Assembly (NCBI GenBank): GCA_015499995.1
Contig: JADNRV010000033.1
Location: 124,001-188,000, forward strand
Direction of reading: 5' to 3'
Length of the DNA stretch: 64,000 bases
Source of the DNA: Flammula alnicola
Taxonomy: Eukaryota; Basidiomycota; Agaricomycetes; Agaricales; Strophariaceae
In this document: positions 10,401 to 22,149 of the stretch, in pieces
Layout of the letters: each line of letters opens with the position of its first letter
Numbering within the stretch: the first letter of the stretch is position 1
Position numbers and translations under genes: made by a program
Notes under the pieces: generated by a model
Seen by the model: only the letters and a program-made list of their open reading frames with translations
The model's database searches: none
What the model was told of the DNA's origin: nothing

Positions 10401-13400
10401 AGAACTGTCAAAGCTCAGTATCCCGAAACCACTTCCTATCAATCCAGTTCCACGTACACCTGTCCTGCTTTACAACACTGACAACACTGTTCTCATTGCA
10501 CGTGGTCATCTACCAGCTACTTCCAACCTTGCATTTTTTGACGGGATTAGCATTTCGCCATCTCGAATCCTTCTCAACATCTCAGAAGTCCTTGTACCAG
10601 CAGCCATTGTTTCAACCCATCATAAACGTGCACTGACAACATTCGGTTCTCCTCCATTTTCACTTGTCTGTCTCCGCAGTCACGTTCGAACATATGATCC
10701 TCTTTCGAGCTGTCTGCCATCATCTGGCACAGTATCAAGTCAGGCCTTGCCAACTTCGCTCGCAGATTCCATCCCGCCAACATCAAATCCTTCACAACCA
10801 GATGTTGGTGAGGTGATCAGCGCAAACAGCAGTCACAACACTGAGTCCGAGTCTGAAACTGCTCATGCGAACAATGATGTGCAACTTGAAGGAGATGCAA
10901 ACGTGGATGGTATTGGTAACCTGGTTTGCAGTGTTGATGACTCAGGCTTGCTGGGCTCGGTGGCTGTGGACAGCTCAGAATCTCATCTGAAGGACATTGA
11001 TCCAGAGAGCGACAAATTTGGGAGAGAGATCCTTGCCGATAAGCCTAGTACAGAGTCTGATTGGGAGCCCATCATCCGAAGTCGGGTTTTGAAGGACGTC
11101 TTCCATGTCTTCAACATGCTTCGAGTGGCAGTGCATGGCGTGCGGAACGAGTTTGGCCGTTTGCTACGAGACGCAATCTTCATACCAGATGAGCAAGACC
11201 GAGCACGCATTGCAGCCTGGGGTGCAACCCTTCAGCCACCAATGACATTTGAACAGTTGCGGGCAACACGCCCTGCATGGCTATGGCGACGATGTAAACG
11301 AAGTATCCCGCCACCAAAGATTCTTTATCCACTTGTCGAAAAGGTGTTCCTAACATATGGTCCTCTAAAGGATGCGACGACAAAACTTCCACTATTTAAT
11401 CACCAGAATTGGCGGACTTCAAAGCAAATCCTCGAATTGATCCGCCAAGGATTTGTTTCGGACCCACCTGGCATTCCGCTTTACATGACCATTGGTATTG
11501 ACTCGAAGGCGGGAAATCTCCCAATTTATCGCTGTTTCCGTGGCACTAACTTCACAGAAGGTGGAGTCCATACACATCTACGTTCACGGCTTCCCACATC
11601 AGGTGTCTCTATTCGTCACATAAATGCATGCTTATCTGACTTTGTACTTCAACATAACTTACGAGTGCGTCTTTGCGATATCTCTTTAAAATTGCGCACC
11701 ATGCTAAATTCTTATTGTAGGTCGGCACTTTCAATAGCACTGGGCAACAATACCGAGGACATTATTCAATATGGCTTACCAACAAGCTGCAAGAGCGTTT
11801 GGTATTTCTCGAAGATGTTTTAATCTGCCCGCTTGTGATCAAGGGGTGGGTCAATGGCAACCTCTATCTGCCTACGACAGAGGCCCTCGGCATTCTTCCT
11901 ATCCCATTGGATATTCGTGCAACAAGTGGAATGGCCGAGTTCAACCCCAATCTTGACCAGAAACACTGCCATCACTACCTCGCTGGGATGCAGGGTACAC
12001 GCAAAGCCATTCTTCCAGTACATACACCCGCCGAACATGACCTATTCCATACGTTGATGAAATCCGACCCCGCTTTCACCTCACGCTCAGCCGGGCCGAA
12101 CTGGAAATTGTGCATAAAAGTCTGGAACAAGCACGCAGATAGCAGAAAAGACATATACTACAAGGTAAGCAATGCACGAACACTATGACAGATGGTACCA
12201 ACTAACATAAGCCCCAGTTGGTTGAACAACTCAAGACGTACTATTTGGAATGGATGACAAACCTGAACGTTAAGCAGTCACTGTCTCTATCTTCGGGTCT
12301 GCGACACCCCGTGAATTTGGCAATAAGGGACCCCGCTCGGTCAACACTTGCCCCTCCAGTTCCAGTCCGCCCTCTCACATCACCCGCAGTAACGAAAGGG
12401 TTTAATTTACCAGAACCCCGAGTTGACGCCGCCCAGTTACCGCAAGATGAGTCGACTCCGCCATCAATGTCCTATTCTGCAAGCGACATCGCACCTCCAC
12501 CCCAAACACCTGGCTTTCCCTCGCAGTCAGCCATTACAGCCCAGGTGGTGCAAAATCCACGCAACGTAGGCCTGGCAAAATCGGTTGCTCGCAAACGTGT
12601 TGCGGCCGAGATGGAGCGGTCGCGCCCACAAAAGAAGCAACGGCAGGCTCGTACATGCAGGAAATGCAAGCAGCCTCAGTGTCCTGGCAGGCAGAGTGTC
12701 CGAAATTGCCGCAATCCATGTCAAGACTGCAGGAAGGTGAATTGTCGAGGGAGGAATCCTCACAAGCCAGACAAGAAGTGCGACGTTGCGTGGGACTAGT
12801 AGTTTGATTAGATTACGCTTCAACGCATCTAAAAGTTGATAATCTGTCCAATTGACGCACCTTCGAGATGATCTAAGCGAGTATCCGGGCAGCCCTGTAG
12901 ACCAAATCAGGAAAATGTCAAGAATTCAGTGAGAAAATACCTTGTGAACCGAAGTGGCACCCACGCTAAGCGAGTATCTGGACAAACCAGCTCGCCAATA
13001 TCACTTTTCTGTGTTGAAGCGCCCACGTCATGCACAGCGCTGATGTCGAGCAGGTGTGAGTCCCCGAGGTGCAAATTTCGGTGCAAGCTTCTGGCTGTTC
13101 CTCAGTCTCTCTCCTCGCTCGCTCTCCTCTCACGATTTTTGATTTATTTTTAATTATTTTCTAATATTTTGCAACATACACCAGTATCCGGCCGATAATG
13201 ATGGGCAAGGTCGGATACTGAAATTTCCTTATATGGTGCGCCATAGGTGGACAAAAAGGAGATAATGTGCCATTTCTGAGCTTATTTTGGAAACAATGCT
13301 CAAACTTTGGGTGGAATTAATGATTTGGCCCAAAAATGGCTAATTTGGTCCAAAAGCCCTGGCCCCATTGGCCGGTTTTTGCCGAAAATGGCCATGGGTG

Positions 13401-13411
13401 GACAGTATCCG
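7439..13411 (+). mobile_element. candidate element carrying the exonuclease/transposase fusion gene
   Basis: The 9-mer CGGATACTG occurs directly at 7439-7447 and 7453-7461 left of the gene. Right of it, it occurs inverted at 13182-13190, direct at 13212-13220 and inverted at 13403-13411. The outermost copies therefore face each other as inverted ends. A second motif, CTAAGCGAGTATC, is repeated at 12873 and 12966. Motif clusters like this resemble subterminal transposase-binding sites. I found no long terminal inverted repeat and no clear target duplication, so the exact ends are uncertain and an unrelated explanation remains possible. Confidence 0.4.
7721..12799 (+). CDS. AT-hook, zinc-ribbon, RNase H-like transposase and 3'-5' exonuclease fusion protein
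   Basis: Seven exons (7721-7763, 7821-8191, 8242-9420, 9476-9991, 10045-11664, 11721-12164, 12218-12799) join in frame through short GT-AG introns into about 1,584 residues. In order: three AT-hooks (GRPR cores near residues 85, 102 and 120); an acidic stretch near 200-250; a zinc ribbon with CPNC at 337-340 and CRLC at 372-375; a transposase-like RNase H region with AIDHSHK (Asp 527) and FYTDN (Asp 597); and a DEDDy exonuclease with FDAEW (Asp 670, Glu 672), SSDLKYLHD (Asp 736) and YAATD (Tyr 808, Asp 812), as in RNase D and WRN. A long tail ends in a Cys cluster (CRKCKQPQC to KKCD). The ribbon and core resemble the fungal DUF6729 family, recalled from memory. All exonuclease residues are present. 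A DNA-mobility or element-encoded role is inferred. Confidence 0.72.
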
Positions 13412-15017
13412 ACCTCCCCCAGCACTAACAAGGGTCCTTCGCCAGCGAACTCGTGTCACGAGGGTCATAATGAGCGGCAGCTACTTATGTTGTTGGCAAT
13501 GACAGGCATCTGCCGGACCACCCTCCTCACGTTCTCCTGCCGCGTACGCAGCCTTCTCCTGTTCCCACATCACGCGGGGGCTAACTCTCAGGTGCCTACG
13601 TGAAATCTGGGCGTGGGTCGTGCACCTGTCGAAAGCGGACTTTTTGAAGGGCGAGTACGGAGTATCGGTTGTGTAAGTCTGTCTTCAGTGCAAGTGTTAA
13701 GACGTAGTTGGGTGAGTGATTGTGTAGCGACCATCGGGCTGGCGCCTCATCCTCTCCTTCGTCCTACTCGGCATCTCCTTCAGATGGCATATCCCCCTTA
13801 TCCTGCTCCTATTCTTCCCATATATCAGGCTTGAAATTCGATGGCGACGGTGCCATCGACCCAGCAGATGTACGAAAGTGTGACTTGGCGTCCAGTTTCT
13901 CGACCTTCCTCGGTTACCACTCTCACGGGTGATCTGTCTGAGAGAGAGGCTGGCGATGAGGACGGTAAGGTGTCGACGGAGGGTAGGGGTGGAAACAAGG
14001 GAGTAAGTCTAAATAGAGGCGTAAGTAGAGTATACGGAATAGAAAACATGACACGTACGTACCTCCTGAAGAGCCGTCGCCCATTCATTCAAGGGTGTAT
14101 CTCCTTATCGCGGTGCGAGGTGAGAAGAAGCGGCCCAGCAGGCGAGCGCCAACGGGCGTGGGCTAATGCAAGCAGGCGGCATGCGATAGGAACATCTTGA
14201 CTGTGAAAAGCTGATATCAACACTTGAGTTCAGTAGATTGAGAAGAGAAGCAACGAACTTACAAGGCGCGAAGACCAAAAATGGACAAACGGTTGAGAAA
14301 GAGCCACAGAGACGATGGGCAACGATTAGGCGAATTACACCAATCCGAGAGAAGGCAAGCTATTGCGAGTTATACTCACAGCATGCAGAAAGAGAACAGT
14401 AGACATTGCGGAACAAATAAAAGCTTTCGAAACAAACAGCCCAACCTCGGGCCGGATCACCACCGTCTATAGCTGCTTCAAATCGAAAGGAAGGTCTTTG
14501 TCCGCCGCTCCCTCGCTACTCTCGCTCTGCTTTCACCTGCTAACACGGGAACACCAGCGACTTCCAGGACAACGGCCTCCTCACTACTTCCAATACCTGG
14601 TCTAGCCCCTCATCCTCACCGTAAGTTCGCCCAGCAACGAGGACCCAGAACTGATGGAGACACTGAGTCTCGGAGGCAACATGAGCTATTGCCGAAATGG
14701 CCAACCCGAAAGCGAGCTATTGCAAGCTGCTCTTCCACAGGCGTCTGGTCATGGGGACCATCACTCTTGAAAATGGGGGGTCAGTTAATTTTCTCCAGGA
14801 ATGGGTGTCGGGGGAGAACACGAAGTCGGTAGTGGAACCATTTAACATTAGTTGGACTTCATTTTCGAGCCGCTTCTGAGCCTATTTTTTGAGAAAAGCA
14901 GAAGGAAAAGCTACATCAAAATGAAGTGAAAAGCGACCGAAAAGCGCCTTCGTAAAACATCCTAACGGTACTGCGATAAATAATGGAAACTGTAGCAAAA
15001 AAAATACATCAGAGTAG
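12800..15017. other. gene-poor stretch; right flank of candidate element, then nothing recognised
   Basis: 12800-13411 holds the repeated GTATCCG and CGGATACTG motifs and an unusual run around 13310-13400 built from variants of TGGCC and CCAAAA. From 13412 to 15017 there are short open frames. One near 13740-13830 reads as a hydrophobic stretch (LILSFVLLGISF) in the plus frame. None has a recognisable domain. The end is the 3' flank of NLR copy A. Confidence 0.45.
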
Positions 15018-18000
15018 TTAGGAGAAATAACACTCAGACCATGTCTTGCCAATGGAAAGATGGCAGGAATAGTCGATGAGAGTGGTGCCTTCAGGACCGA
15101 TAACAAGTGTGTTACGAGGATAGGGCAGCTGGGTACGAAAGTGGGGTGATATCCAAAAACAGAGGACATTGTGAGCAGTTATCCATCCATCTTGTTCGAA
15201 TGTGAAATCTTCCACGGACAGAATATCGCTGTGTACATGGTGAGATAATAAAGAAGCATCGACTGAGATGTCAGTGAAGGTTTCAGCAACGGCGTTGCCA
15301 GTGCGTGCATCCCATACTCGGATGGTTTCATCATAAGAGCCAGAGACGATGCGCGTGCCGTCGGGAGAGAATGCAACTGACTGGACTGTATGTGTGTGCC
15401 CTTTGAATGGTCCAGCGACGGTGTCGCCAGTACGTGCATCCCATACTCGGATGGTTTGATCCTCGGAGCCAGAGACGATGTGGGTGCCGTCGGGAGAGAA
15501 TGCAACTGACTGGACTGGATCTGTGTGTCGTGTGAATGGTCCAGCGACGGTGTCGCCAGTGCGTGCATCCCATACTCGGATGGTTTGATCGTTGGAGCCA
15601 GAGACGATGCGCGTGCCGTCGGGAGAGAATGCAACTGACCTGACCGAATTTGTGTGCCCTTGGTCCAGCAATGGTGTCGCCAGTGCGTGCATCCCATACT
15701 CGGATGGTTTGATCCTTGGAGCCAGAGACGATGCGCGTGCCATCGGGAGAGAATGCAACTGACCAGACCGAATTTGTGTGCCCTTCAAATGGTCCAGCAA
15801 CGGTGTCGCCAGTGCGTGCATCCCATACTCGGATGGTTTGATCCTCGGAGCCAGAGATGATGTGCATGCCGTCGGGAGAGAATGCAACTGACCAGACTGA
15901 AGATGTGTGCCCTTTGAATGGTCCAGCGACGGTGTCGCCAGTGCGTGCATCCCATACTCGGATGGTTTGATCCTTGGAGCCAGAGACGATGCGCGTGCCA
16001 TCGGGAGAGAATGCAACTGACCAGACCGAATTTGTGTGCCCTTCAAATGGTCCAGCAACGGTGTCGCCAGTGCGTGCATCCCATACTCGGATGGTTTGAT
16101 CCTCGGAGCCAGAGATGATGTGCATGCCGTCGGGAGAGAATGCAACTGACCAGACTGAAGATGTGTGCCCTTTGAATGGTCCAGCGACGGTGTCGCCAGT
16201 GCGTGCATCCCATACTCGGATGGTTTGATCCTTGGAGCCAGAGACGATGCGCGTGCCATCGGGAGAGAATGCAACTGACCAGACCGAATTTGTGTGCCCT
16301 TCAAATGGTCCAGCAACGGTGTCGCCAGTGCGTGCATCCCATACTCGGATGGTTTGATCCTCGGAGCCAGAGATGATGTGCATGCCGTCGGGAGAGAATG
16401 CAACTGACCAGACTGAAGATGTGTGCCCTTTGAATGGTCCAGCGACGGTGTCGCCAGTGCGTGCATCCCATACTCGGATGGTTTGATCCTCGGAGCCAGA
16501 GACGATGTGGGTGCCGTCGGGAGAGAATGCAACTGACCAGACCGAATTTGTGTGCCCTTTGAATGGTCCAGCGACGGTGTCGCCAGTGCGTGCATCCCGT
16601 ACTCGAATGGTTCCATCATCACCGCCAGAGACGATGCACGTGCCGTCGGGAGAGAACGCAACCGATAAGACCTTTGAATCTGTTTTCCATATTCCGATAG
16701 CTGCACTTGGCCAATGCTCCACCCCACTCCCCTTTACATCTATCAGCCCTCGTGTGCGTCCCCAGTAGTTTTCATGCACAGAATTGGACCTTGGGCAGAA
16801 TGGCAATCCAGAAATGTAGATATGTGGTGTGCTACGCATACACGCCCCAGCTGCAAAGCGCGCTACAAACGCTTCTGCATCAGCCACTTGTTTGCGCGTA
16901 TTGATATCGGAATCCTTTTTACATGATCTCAGTTTGAAAGTCGACATCGCGGGTGGCACGTTCACTTACCTTTGGCAACCAGTGCTGTACCTGGCGCAGT
17001 ATCTCCCCACCTATCGCCATGCGTCGTTCAAGGTTAAGTACCTCCATCCAGAACAATAGTCGATGCGTCAGAAAGTCGACAAGCCTTATGCGGACCATGA
17101 CTGTGGAATTTCCTTGTCGAAGATGCTCGACCCAGTACCGACATGCGTATGAGAGGGCAGCAGAGATGGATTTCTCGATTCGTTCCTGTAAGTCTGACAC
17201 ATCCTTGTCGAACAGGAACGACGATTCTAGTTTGCAAATGTTAAATTTCAGCTGTGCCTTCATCACGTCGAAGCAACCGTTGGCTAGGATTTCACTGTGC
17301 TGAGTCGTTTCACAGTGGAACTCCTCTGATCGACGTTTGTCGAAAAGATAGTCGGGAAACGATGCATGGAAAGGGGAAACCAGTCCCTGTACGCCCTCTT
17401 GCACGTGTAATATCGATCGCAGTGGCTGTAACGAAAAGCGAACTCGCTGTTCAGCGAGATTAAGAAGCGACGCCAATGTTCGGACAGTCATCGGTTCCTT
17501 TGCGCATACCACTGTCCGCAGCGTAAGCAGAATATCGTTCACCTCCTGCTCTTCGAGGCGTTTTCGGTCGACAGCTACAGAAAGAATGCCCGTGTATAAT
17601 CCATTGAGTTCGTCATGCTGTTTGCTCGACCCAGAGACCATTCCCAGCATTGTCCGCAAGCGAGCGCTGGAGTTCACGGGAAGATCGCCTGGATGAATAT
17701 ATCGCACAGCTGTCGCGGCATAAATGAACAGTTTCCCGGCAAGCTTTGCGAGCCGTTCCACTTCGTTGGGTGATGGGGGTGGGGACATGGATCCAAGCGC
17801 CTCGGTGACATACTTCTTGATGTCCGCTTCCACGATCGATTCCTCGATGTCGTGCAGATGCAGTACAGAACGCGAATATCCTGGCGCCAACATCTTCACA
17901 CGAATTGAAGGCTCCGGTCTACTTGTGACGAAGAACTTGAGGGGGAGGTCCGCTGCGAGCTTCAGCAGTGTTTCAAGAAACAGCCGGAATGCGTCGCCAT

Positions 18001-19451
18001 CGTCGCACTCGTCCAACGCGTCGACCACAATGACCACGCTTTCTGGCATCGCGGTTTTCACCGCTTGCATCGGCTCCTGGACGAGCTTCTGGAATTGCCA
18101 TTTGACGTCTAGCTTGCTGGCCTCTGGCTTCTCTTCTAGGATTTTGCACAGCGCCGATCGAAATGCAGAAGAGTATTGAGCGAGTTGGTATGCGAGGCTG
18201 GGCACGATGTTGTTGACATCGCGGCACAAGGCTGAGATACGAGAACAGAAATAGTTGCCGCCTAGTCGCCTGTTCTCCTCCAACCACTCGCACAAGCTGT
18301 ATACGATCGTCGTCTTGCCAGTCCCCGCCATCCCGTTCATCCAGTACACCTTAGCCCCTTTCGGATCTACGACCCAGCCTTTTAGATCTTCTAGGATCTT
18401 CTCGCGCGTCTCTGCAGTGCACCCGCGTCGCTCGATGGTCGTGGAGTAGCTCGAGTTATATCGAGCGTCGTCCACTGGGGACATGTCTTTAAGTAATGTT
18501 GTCTACCAGTGGAATGTCAACTTAGTTATCGATGCTTGGTCAGATCATCCTACCTCGCGCTGTTTTATTGCATAGTCCCAAGTCCGAAGACTAATGAGTC
18601 TGTCAGACTCGGCACCGGATACGAATTGTTGTGTACTCACTTGCAGTTGACGAAACAATGACTCTATCCGACGATACCGCTGGACCACATCTCCCTGGTC
18701 CTGATTCGCTTCAATTATTCGCATTATCTTGCCGCGCTCTTGCTGTTGGCCGATGTGTGTCAATTCCGCGTTGATTGATCTGCAAAGCTTGTCACTAACA
18801 CCCGACGCCTGTGCGAGCATCTGACACTCACTCCATGATACGCGCAACGCTGCCGCTAACGTCTTCTGCGACAAGCTTGGTTACATACGGGGTGATAGTG
18901 TTCGCCATACTTGTGAGTTCCATCGCAAGTTTTTCATATTCTTCACGATTCCCAGCGACTGCCTGCGATATAAATCAGACAAGGTAAAGAGTGTTGAATC
19001 CACAACCGTAACCTACTTGTGTCAGATTCAGACAGGCGACTAACCCACCGACAGCTGACTGGAGAGGAGGACACGCGGCTGCGCTCTTTTCCAGAAGTCG
19101 GAGCGCCGTTTCCAGCCCGTTCCATGTCACACCCCAAGGATCAGAAGAACGCTGAGAAGAAGAGTCAGGAGTTGTCAATATAGCGTCCTGAGATCGATTC
19201 CTTTCCACACCGGGAGCGTCATTGGGTATATTGGCGGTACTGGTTCCAGGCAGAGCACGGTAATGCGGAGACGACGGGGGTGAAGTTGGCAATATAGTGT
19301 CTCGACCACGTCGCAGCGCCTTTGTAAGGCGGTGGATCCTAGAAATTTTTGCTGGAGGGGGAGACGCCATCGTAGTCGAGGAAGCGGAGAGATCTAATAG
19401 CGCTCGTAACCAGTCCTGAGTATCATGTGTTGGACATGCGGCGTAAGCCAT
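15018..19451 (-). CDS. NACHT-WD40 NLR, copy A (frameshifted in the WD40 array)
   Basis: Fungal STAND/NLR receptor with several exons. The N-terminal helical region (WGVTWNGLETALRLLEKSA onward; exons 19451-19017, 18962-18832 and from 18779) resembles the MLKL-type/HeLo-like cell-death domains of such proteins. The NACHT exon (from 18486) has Walker A GMAGTGKTT and Walker B VVIVVDALDECDD. A 55-nt intron (16969-16915) leads to a linker and eleven WD40 repeats (SVAFSPDG, TIRVWDARTGD). A 5-nt deletion near 15657 shifts the frame after repeat 8; repeats 9-11 and the tail ending at 15018 lie in another frame. The start could be Met 19451 or 19370; copy B supports the latter. The join between the helical and NACHT exons is uncertain. 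By family it would sense non-self or self damage and trigger cell death. It may now be non-functional or truncated. Confidence 0.8.
15270..16660 (-). repeat. tandem 129-bp WD40 repeats in 258-bp doublets
   Basis: Eleven units of 129 bp (43 codons) each encode one WD40 blade. Units 3/4, 5/6 and 7/8 form three almost identical 258-bp pairs: one unit has MHIISGSEDQ with FEGHTNS, its partner has TRIVSGSKDQ with FKGHTSS. The outer units are more diverged. The unit near 15657 lacks 5 nt relative to its siblings (CCCTTGGTCC versus CCCTTCAAATGGTCC). Such homogenised arrays are known from highly variable fungal NWD receptors such as Podospora HET-E. Confidence 0.88.
16742..16749 (-). other. empty hAT target site in NLR copy A
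   Basis: Minus-strand GGGCTGAT occurs once here, in the linker between the NACHT and WD40 regions. The same 8 bases are duplicated around the hAT element in copy B (60262-60269 and 63919-63926), so this is the unoccupied allele of that site. Confidence 0.88.
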
Positions 19452-19501
19452 CTAAGCCTGTAACTGTGTAAGGGGGCCTCAGGCTGTGCTGGAAAGGAGA
19501 T

Positions 19502-20248
19502 TATGGTTCACCAAATGCACCATAACTATTTTTAGCGCCCCCCCGCGCTCATACTCGGATCCCCCCTCACAGACTGTAACTTCGTTTTCTGACTCTATGG
19601 CATTTACATCACTACTCGAGTACATAGAATAAATATATGTCTTTCCTTGCAAATAGAGAGTTCGATACACAGGCTACCTTGGTTTGGGCCTTGTGATTTC
19701 AGAGTCATTCACGGCCACTTCAGAGCGATGATCGCCAATTTGAGAGCAATGTACTGAAATTGAAACAGGTACTTATGCACTCCTAGTGATATAAGCACTG
19801 CAGAGCGAGAAAAACAAAATTACGGTTTGTTGGGGGGGACAGAGTTGCGAGCGGGGGCTAAAAATAGTTATGGTGCTGCCACCCCCTTTTGCGGAATGAA
19901 TGAGGAAGATGGCATGATAGATAGCAATATTAAAAATATCTTTGAAGCATTAAAGTCCTAGAACGGGTGGTGAAGACAATTGAATGTAAAAAAAATTTGC
20001 ATGAACTCGAAGCTGTGAAGAAGATGTTGCATGCCGAAATCTCAAGAACTCTCGGAAGATGTGATTTGAAATTTCTCTCGCGAGAGGCCTGTGTATCGAA
20101 CTCTCTATTTGCAAGGAAAGACATATTTCTATTCTATGTAGTAATGCAAATGCCCTAGACTCTAGAGCCAGATAACGAAATTACAGTTTGTGGGGACCGA
20201 GTTGTGAGCGGGGGCTAAAAATAGTTATGGTGCATTTGGTGAACCATA
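19502..20248. mobile_element. 747-bp foldback MITE with long terminal inverted repeats
   Basis: The left end starts TATGGTTCACCAAATGCACC and the right end is its exact reverse complement, with perfect identity over about 35 bp. Similarity between the arms then continues for about 175 bp, to the GAACTCTCTATTTGCAAGG segment at 19650 and 20095. An extra partial copy of the right arm lies inside at about 19800-19880. No transposase is encoded. Arm 2 of the segmental duplication keeps the uninterrupted site (GGAAAGGAGATCGCCGAAC on the minus strand near 57500). GAGAT appears on both sides of the element, with one extra T at the right junction. Confidence 0.85.
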
Positions 20249-22149
20249 TGAGATTGCCGAACTGCCGAATGTCGGCATTGAACTCGCCTTCTTTCCCAAA
20301 TACCATGTCGTCCTCCTTTAGACGGACACACCTGCCCACTAGGCATGCATTCTCAATGTTCAGGCAACCTCAGATATGTTTAATGATCTGAAGAACTTCA
20401 GGACCCACAGGAGTAGCTCCAGCCTCCGCCGCAACTCCTTGGCTCCATTGAAAGGAAGATCTGGATGTGCACTATGGTGTCTTGTGCGCAAAGGTAGAGC
20501 TCATGGGAAATGACGCGGATAAAATCTACAGGAACATGTAAAGGTGAAGTCCAAATAGTCTACCCATCCATCTCGTGTTTAACTTTATCCCCCGTTTTAG
20601 CCCATCAAACTCAGCACGCAAACATCGCACATTATGTCGTTGCACCCTCTTAAGTACTCTCGAACGCCAAAGAAATTACATCCCAACAACTTCCTCATAC
20701 TATTTCCAACGTTTTCGCTGAGCTGGGTCCCTTTTGATATGATTGTGCGCCGGCTATATGGAATGCAGCTCAATGGAAACAGTTGTGTACTACTCACATT
20801 GAGACCGGACCTTCACTAATTTTGAACTCTAGATCGCTCGCCCTACATGCCAGTGAACTCTTTCTCTTCCTCTGACTTTGGGCTCTCGGCTGCGCTTCTC
20901 CTCCCCTCTACAACGCAGGCAGCTTTGACCTCGTAGGCCCATCGCCCATCGCCCACCGCCATGAACCTAGAATACGCCACCACCCTTTGCCAACTCAGCA
21001 TGGCAAGGATCCAAGAATAGATGTATGCACACTGGCAGGCGGCGAAGAGCACCGCCGAAGGTGCGGCATTCGACGGTGTGGAAACGCAAGGGAATTTACC
21101 TCATTTGCGCTCTCTGGGCCCCAAACCATTCACCACATGCGGGGGATGAACACGACAGGTTGCCCTAGAGAGGGCGGATACCAAAGGTGACTTGATTGTA
21201 TGTGGAACGATGCTTATCTCGAAGGTGCGTATATCCCCTCACTTTTTCGTTAACGGTCGTATTGACTTCGCTATGCTGTCAGAAAGATTAACGATATCGT
21301 TGCTTGTGTGTTACCTGTACAGACCGACGCTAACGATTCCAATCGATAATGTCGTCACTCAAAAGCCTACTACCTACGCCAATCAATTCCCTATGCCTCA
21401 TACGTATCCATATGCTAGTCCTTGCTCGGGCTCGTGCCATTTCTGAATCGTGACGCAAACATGACGTCCATATTTTTTCAACTACCACGATGCCAGTGCT
21501 ACATACGTAGTGCATGCTCTCGTCAAGCTTACACCACCGATGCTCTTTCACGCGGCCTCGAGAAAAGAGAAAGGAATGATAGGGTACCTATCACGTTGGG
21601 GTTGGGTCGCCACAAAGACACTATTCCAGCAGCTGCTCGTGCCAACCTGGCGGGCATGGGCGGGGGTGCATCCCGAATTCTTTATCGATGGAATTGCAGC
21701 GCGCGATGGACGACGATCAGACGAATGATTCGTAGGCATGTTCTTCCTCTCTGTTTTGTGCCTCGTAGGACAGGTCCATCGCCCGGTAATTTGCCAACGG
21801 TGGCCACCGTTATCTATGACCGCGTCGTCGTCATTTTTGTTCTGCTGCTAGTGAAAAGATGGCGTAAATAAAATCATCTCCGGCCTGGAATCGGAGAGCG
21901 GAGTGCTTTGTTGGACCCGAGGAAGGGAGGGATGGCTGGATCGTATCGGATCTGGGGAAGCGGAAGCACGGTGGAGGCCACGTCAGGTTCGCCTCTAGAT
22001 CTGCTCTATAATGCTGTTGTTACGCGTACGGCTTCGGTCTCCCCCCTCGCAATATCTGTTATCTTTTCTCTTTCGCCCATTCTCGCAACCTGGAAGCGAA
22101 CAATAGCTGACAAGAACACTTTGGAAACCCGGCCCCTCATCCCTTCGGC
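20249..22149. other. non-coding part of arm 1, upstream of NLR copy A
   Basis: The block is homologous to 55.7-57.5 kb in reverse orientation. Its open frames are short and not conserved between the two copies (stops and frameshifts differ), so the homology is at DNA level and I call no gene. The part next to the NLR start should include its promoter. Confidence 0.5.

Noticed and set aside
15018..16727. 569-codon minus-strand frame (QIRSGQLHSLP repeats) as a separate gene
   Set aside because: It is mainly the out-of-frame reading of the WD40 array; only its last part (after the 5-nt deletion) is real WD40 coding.
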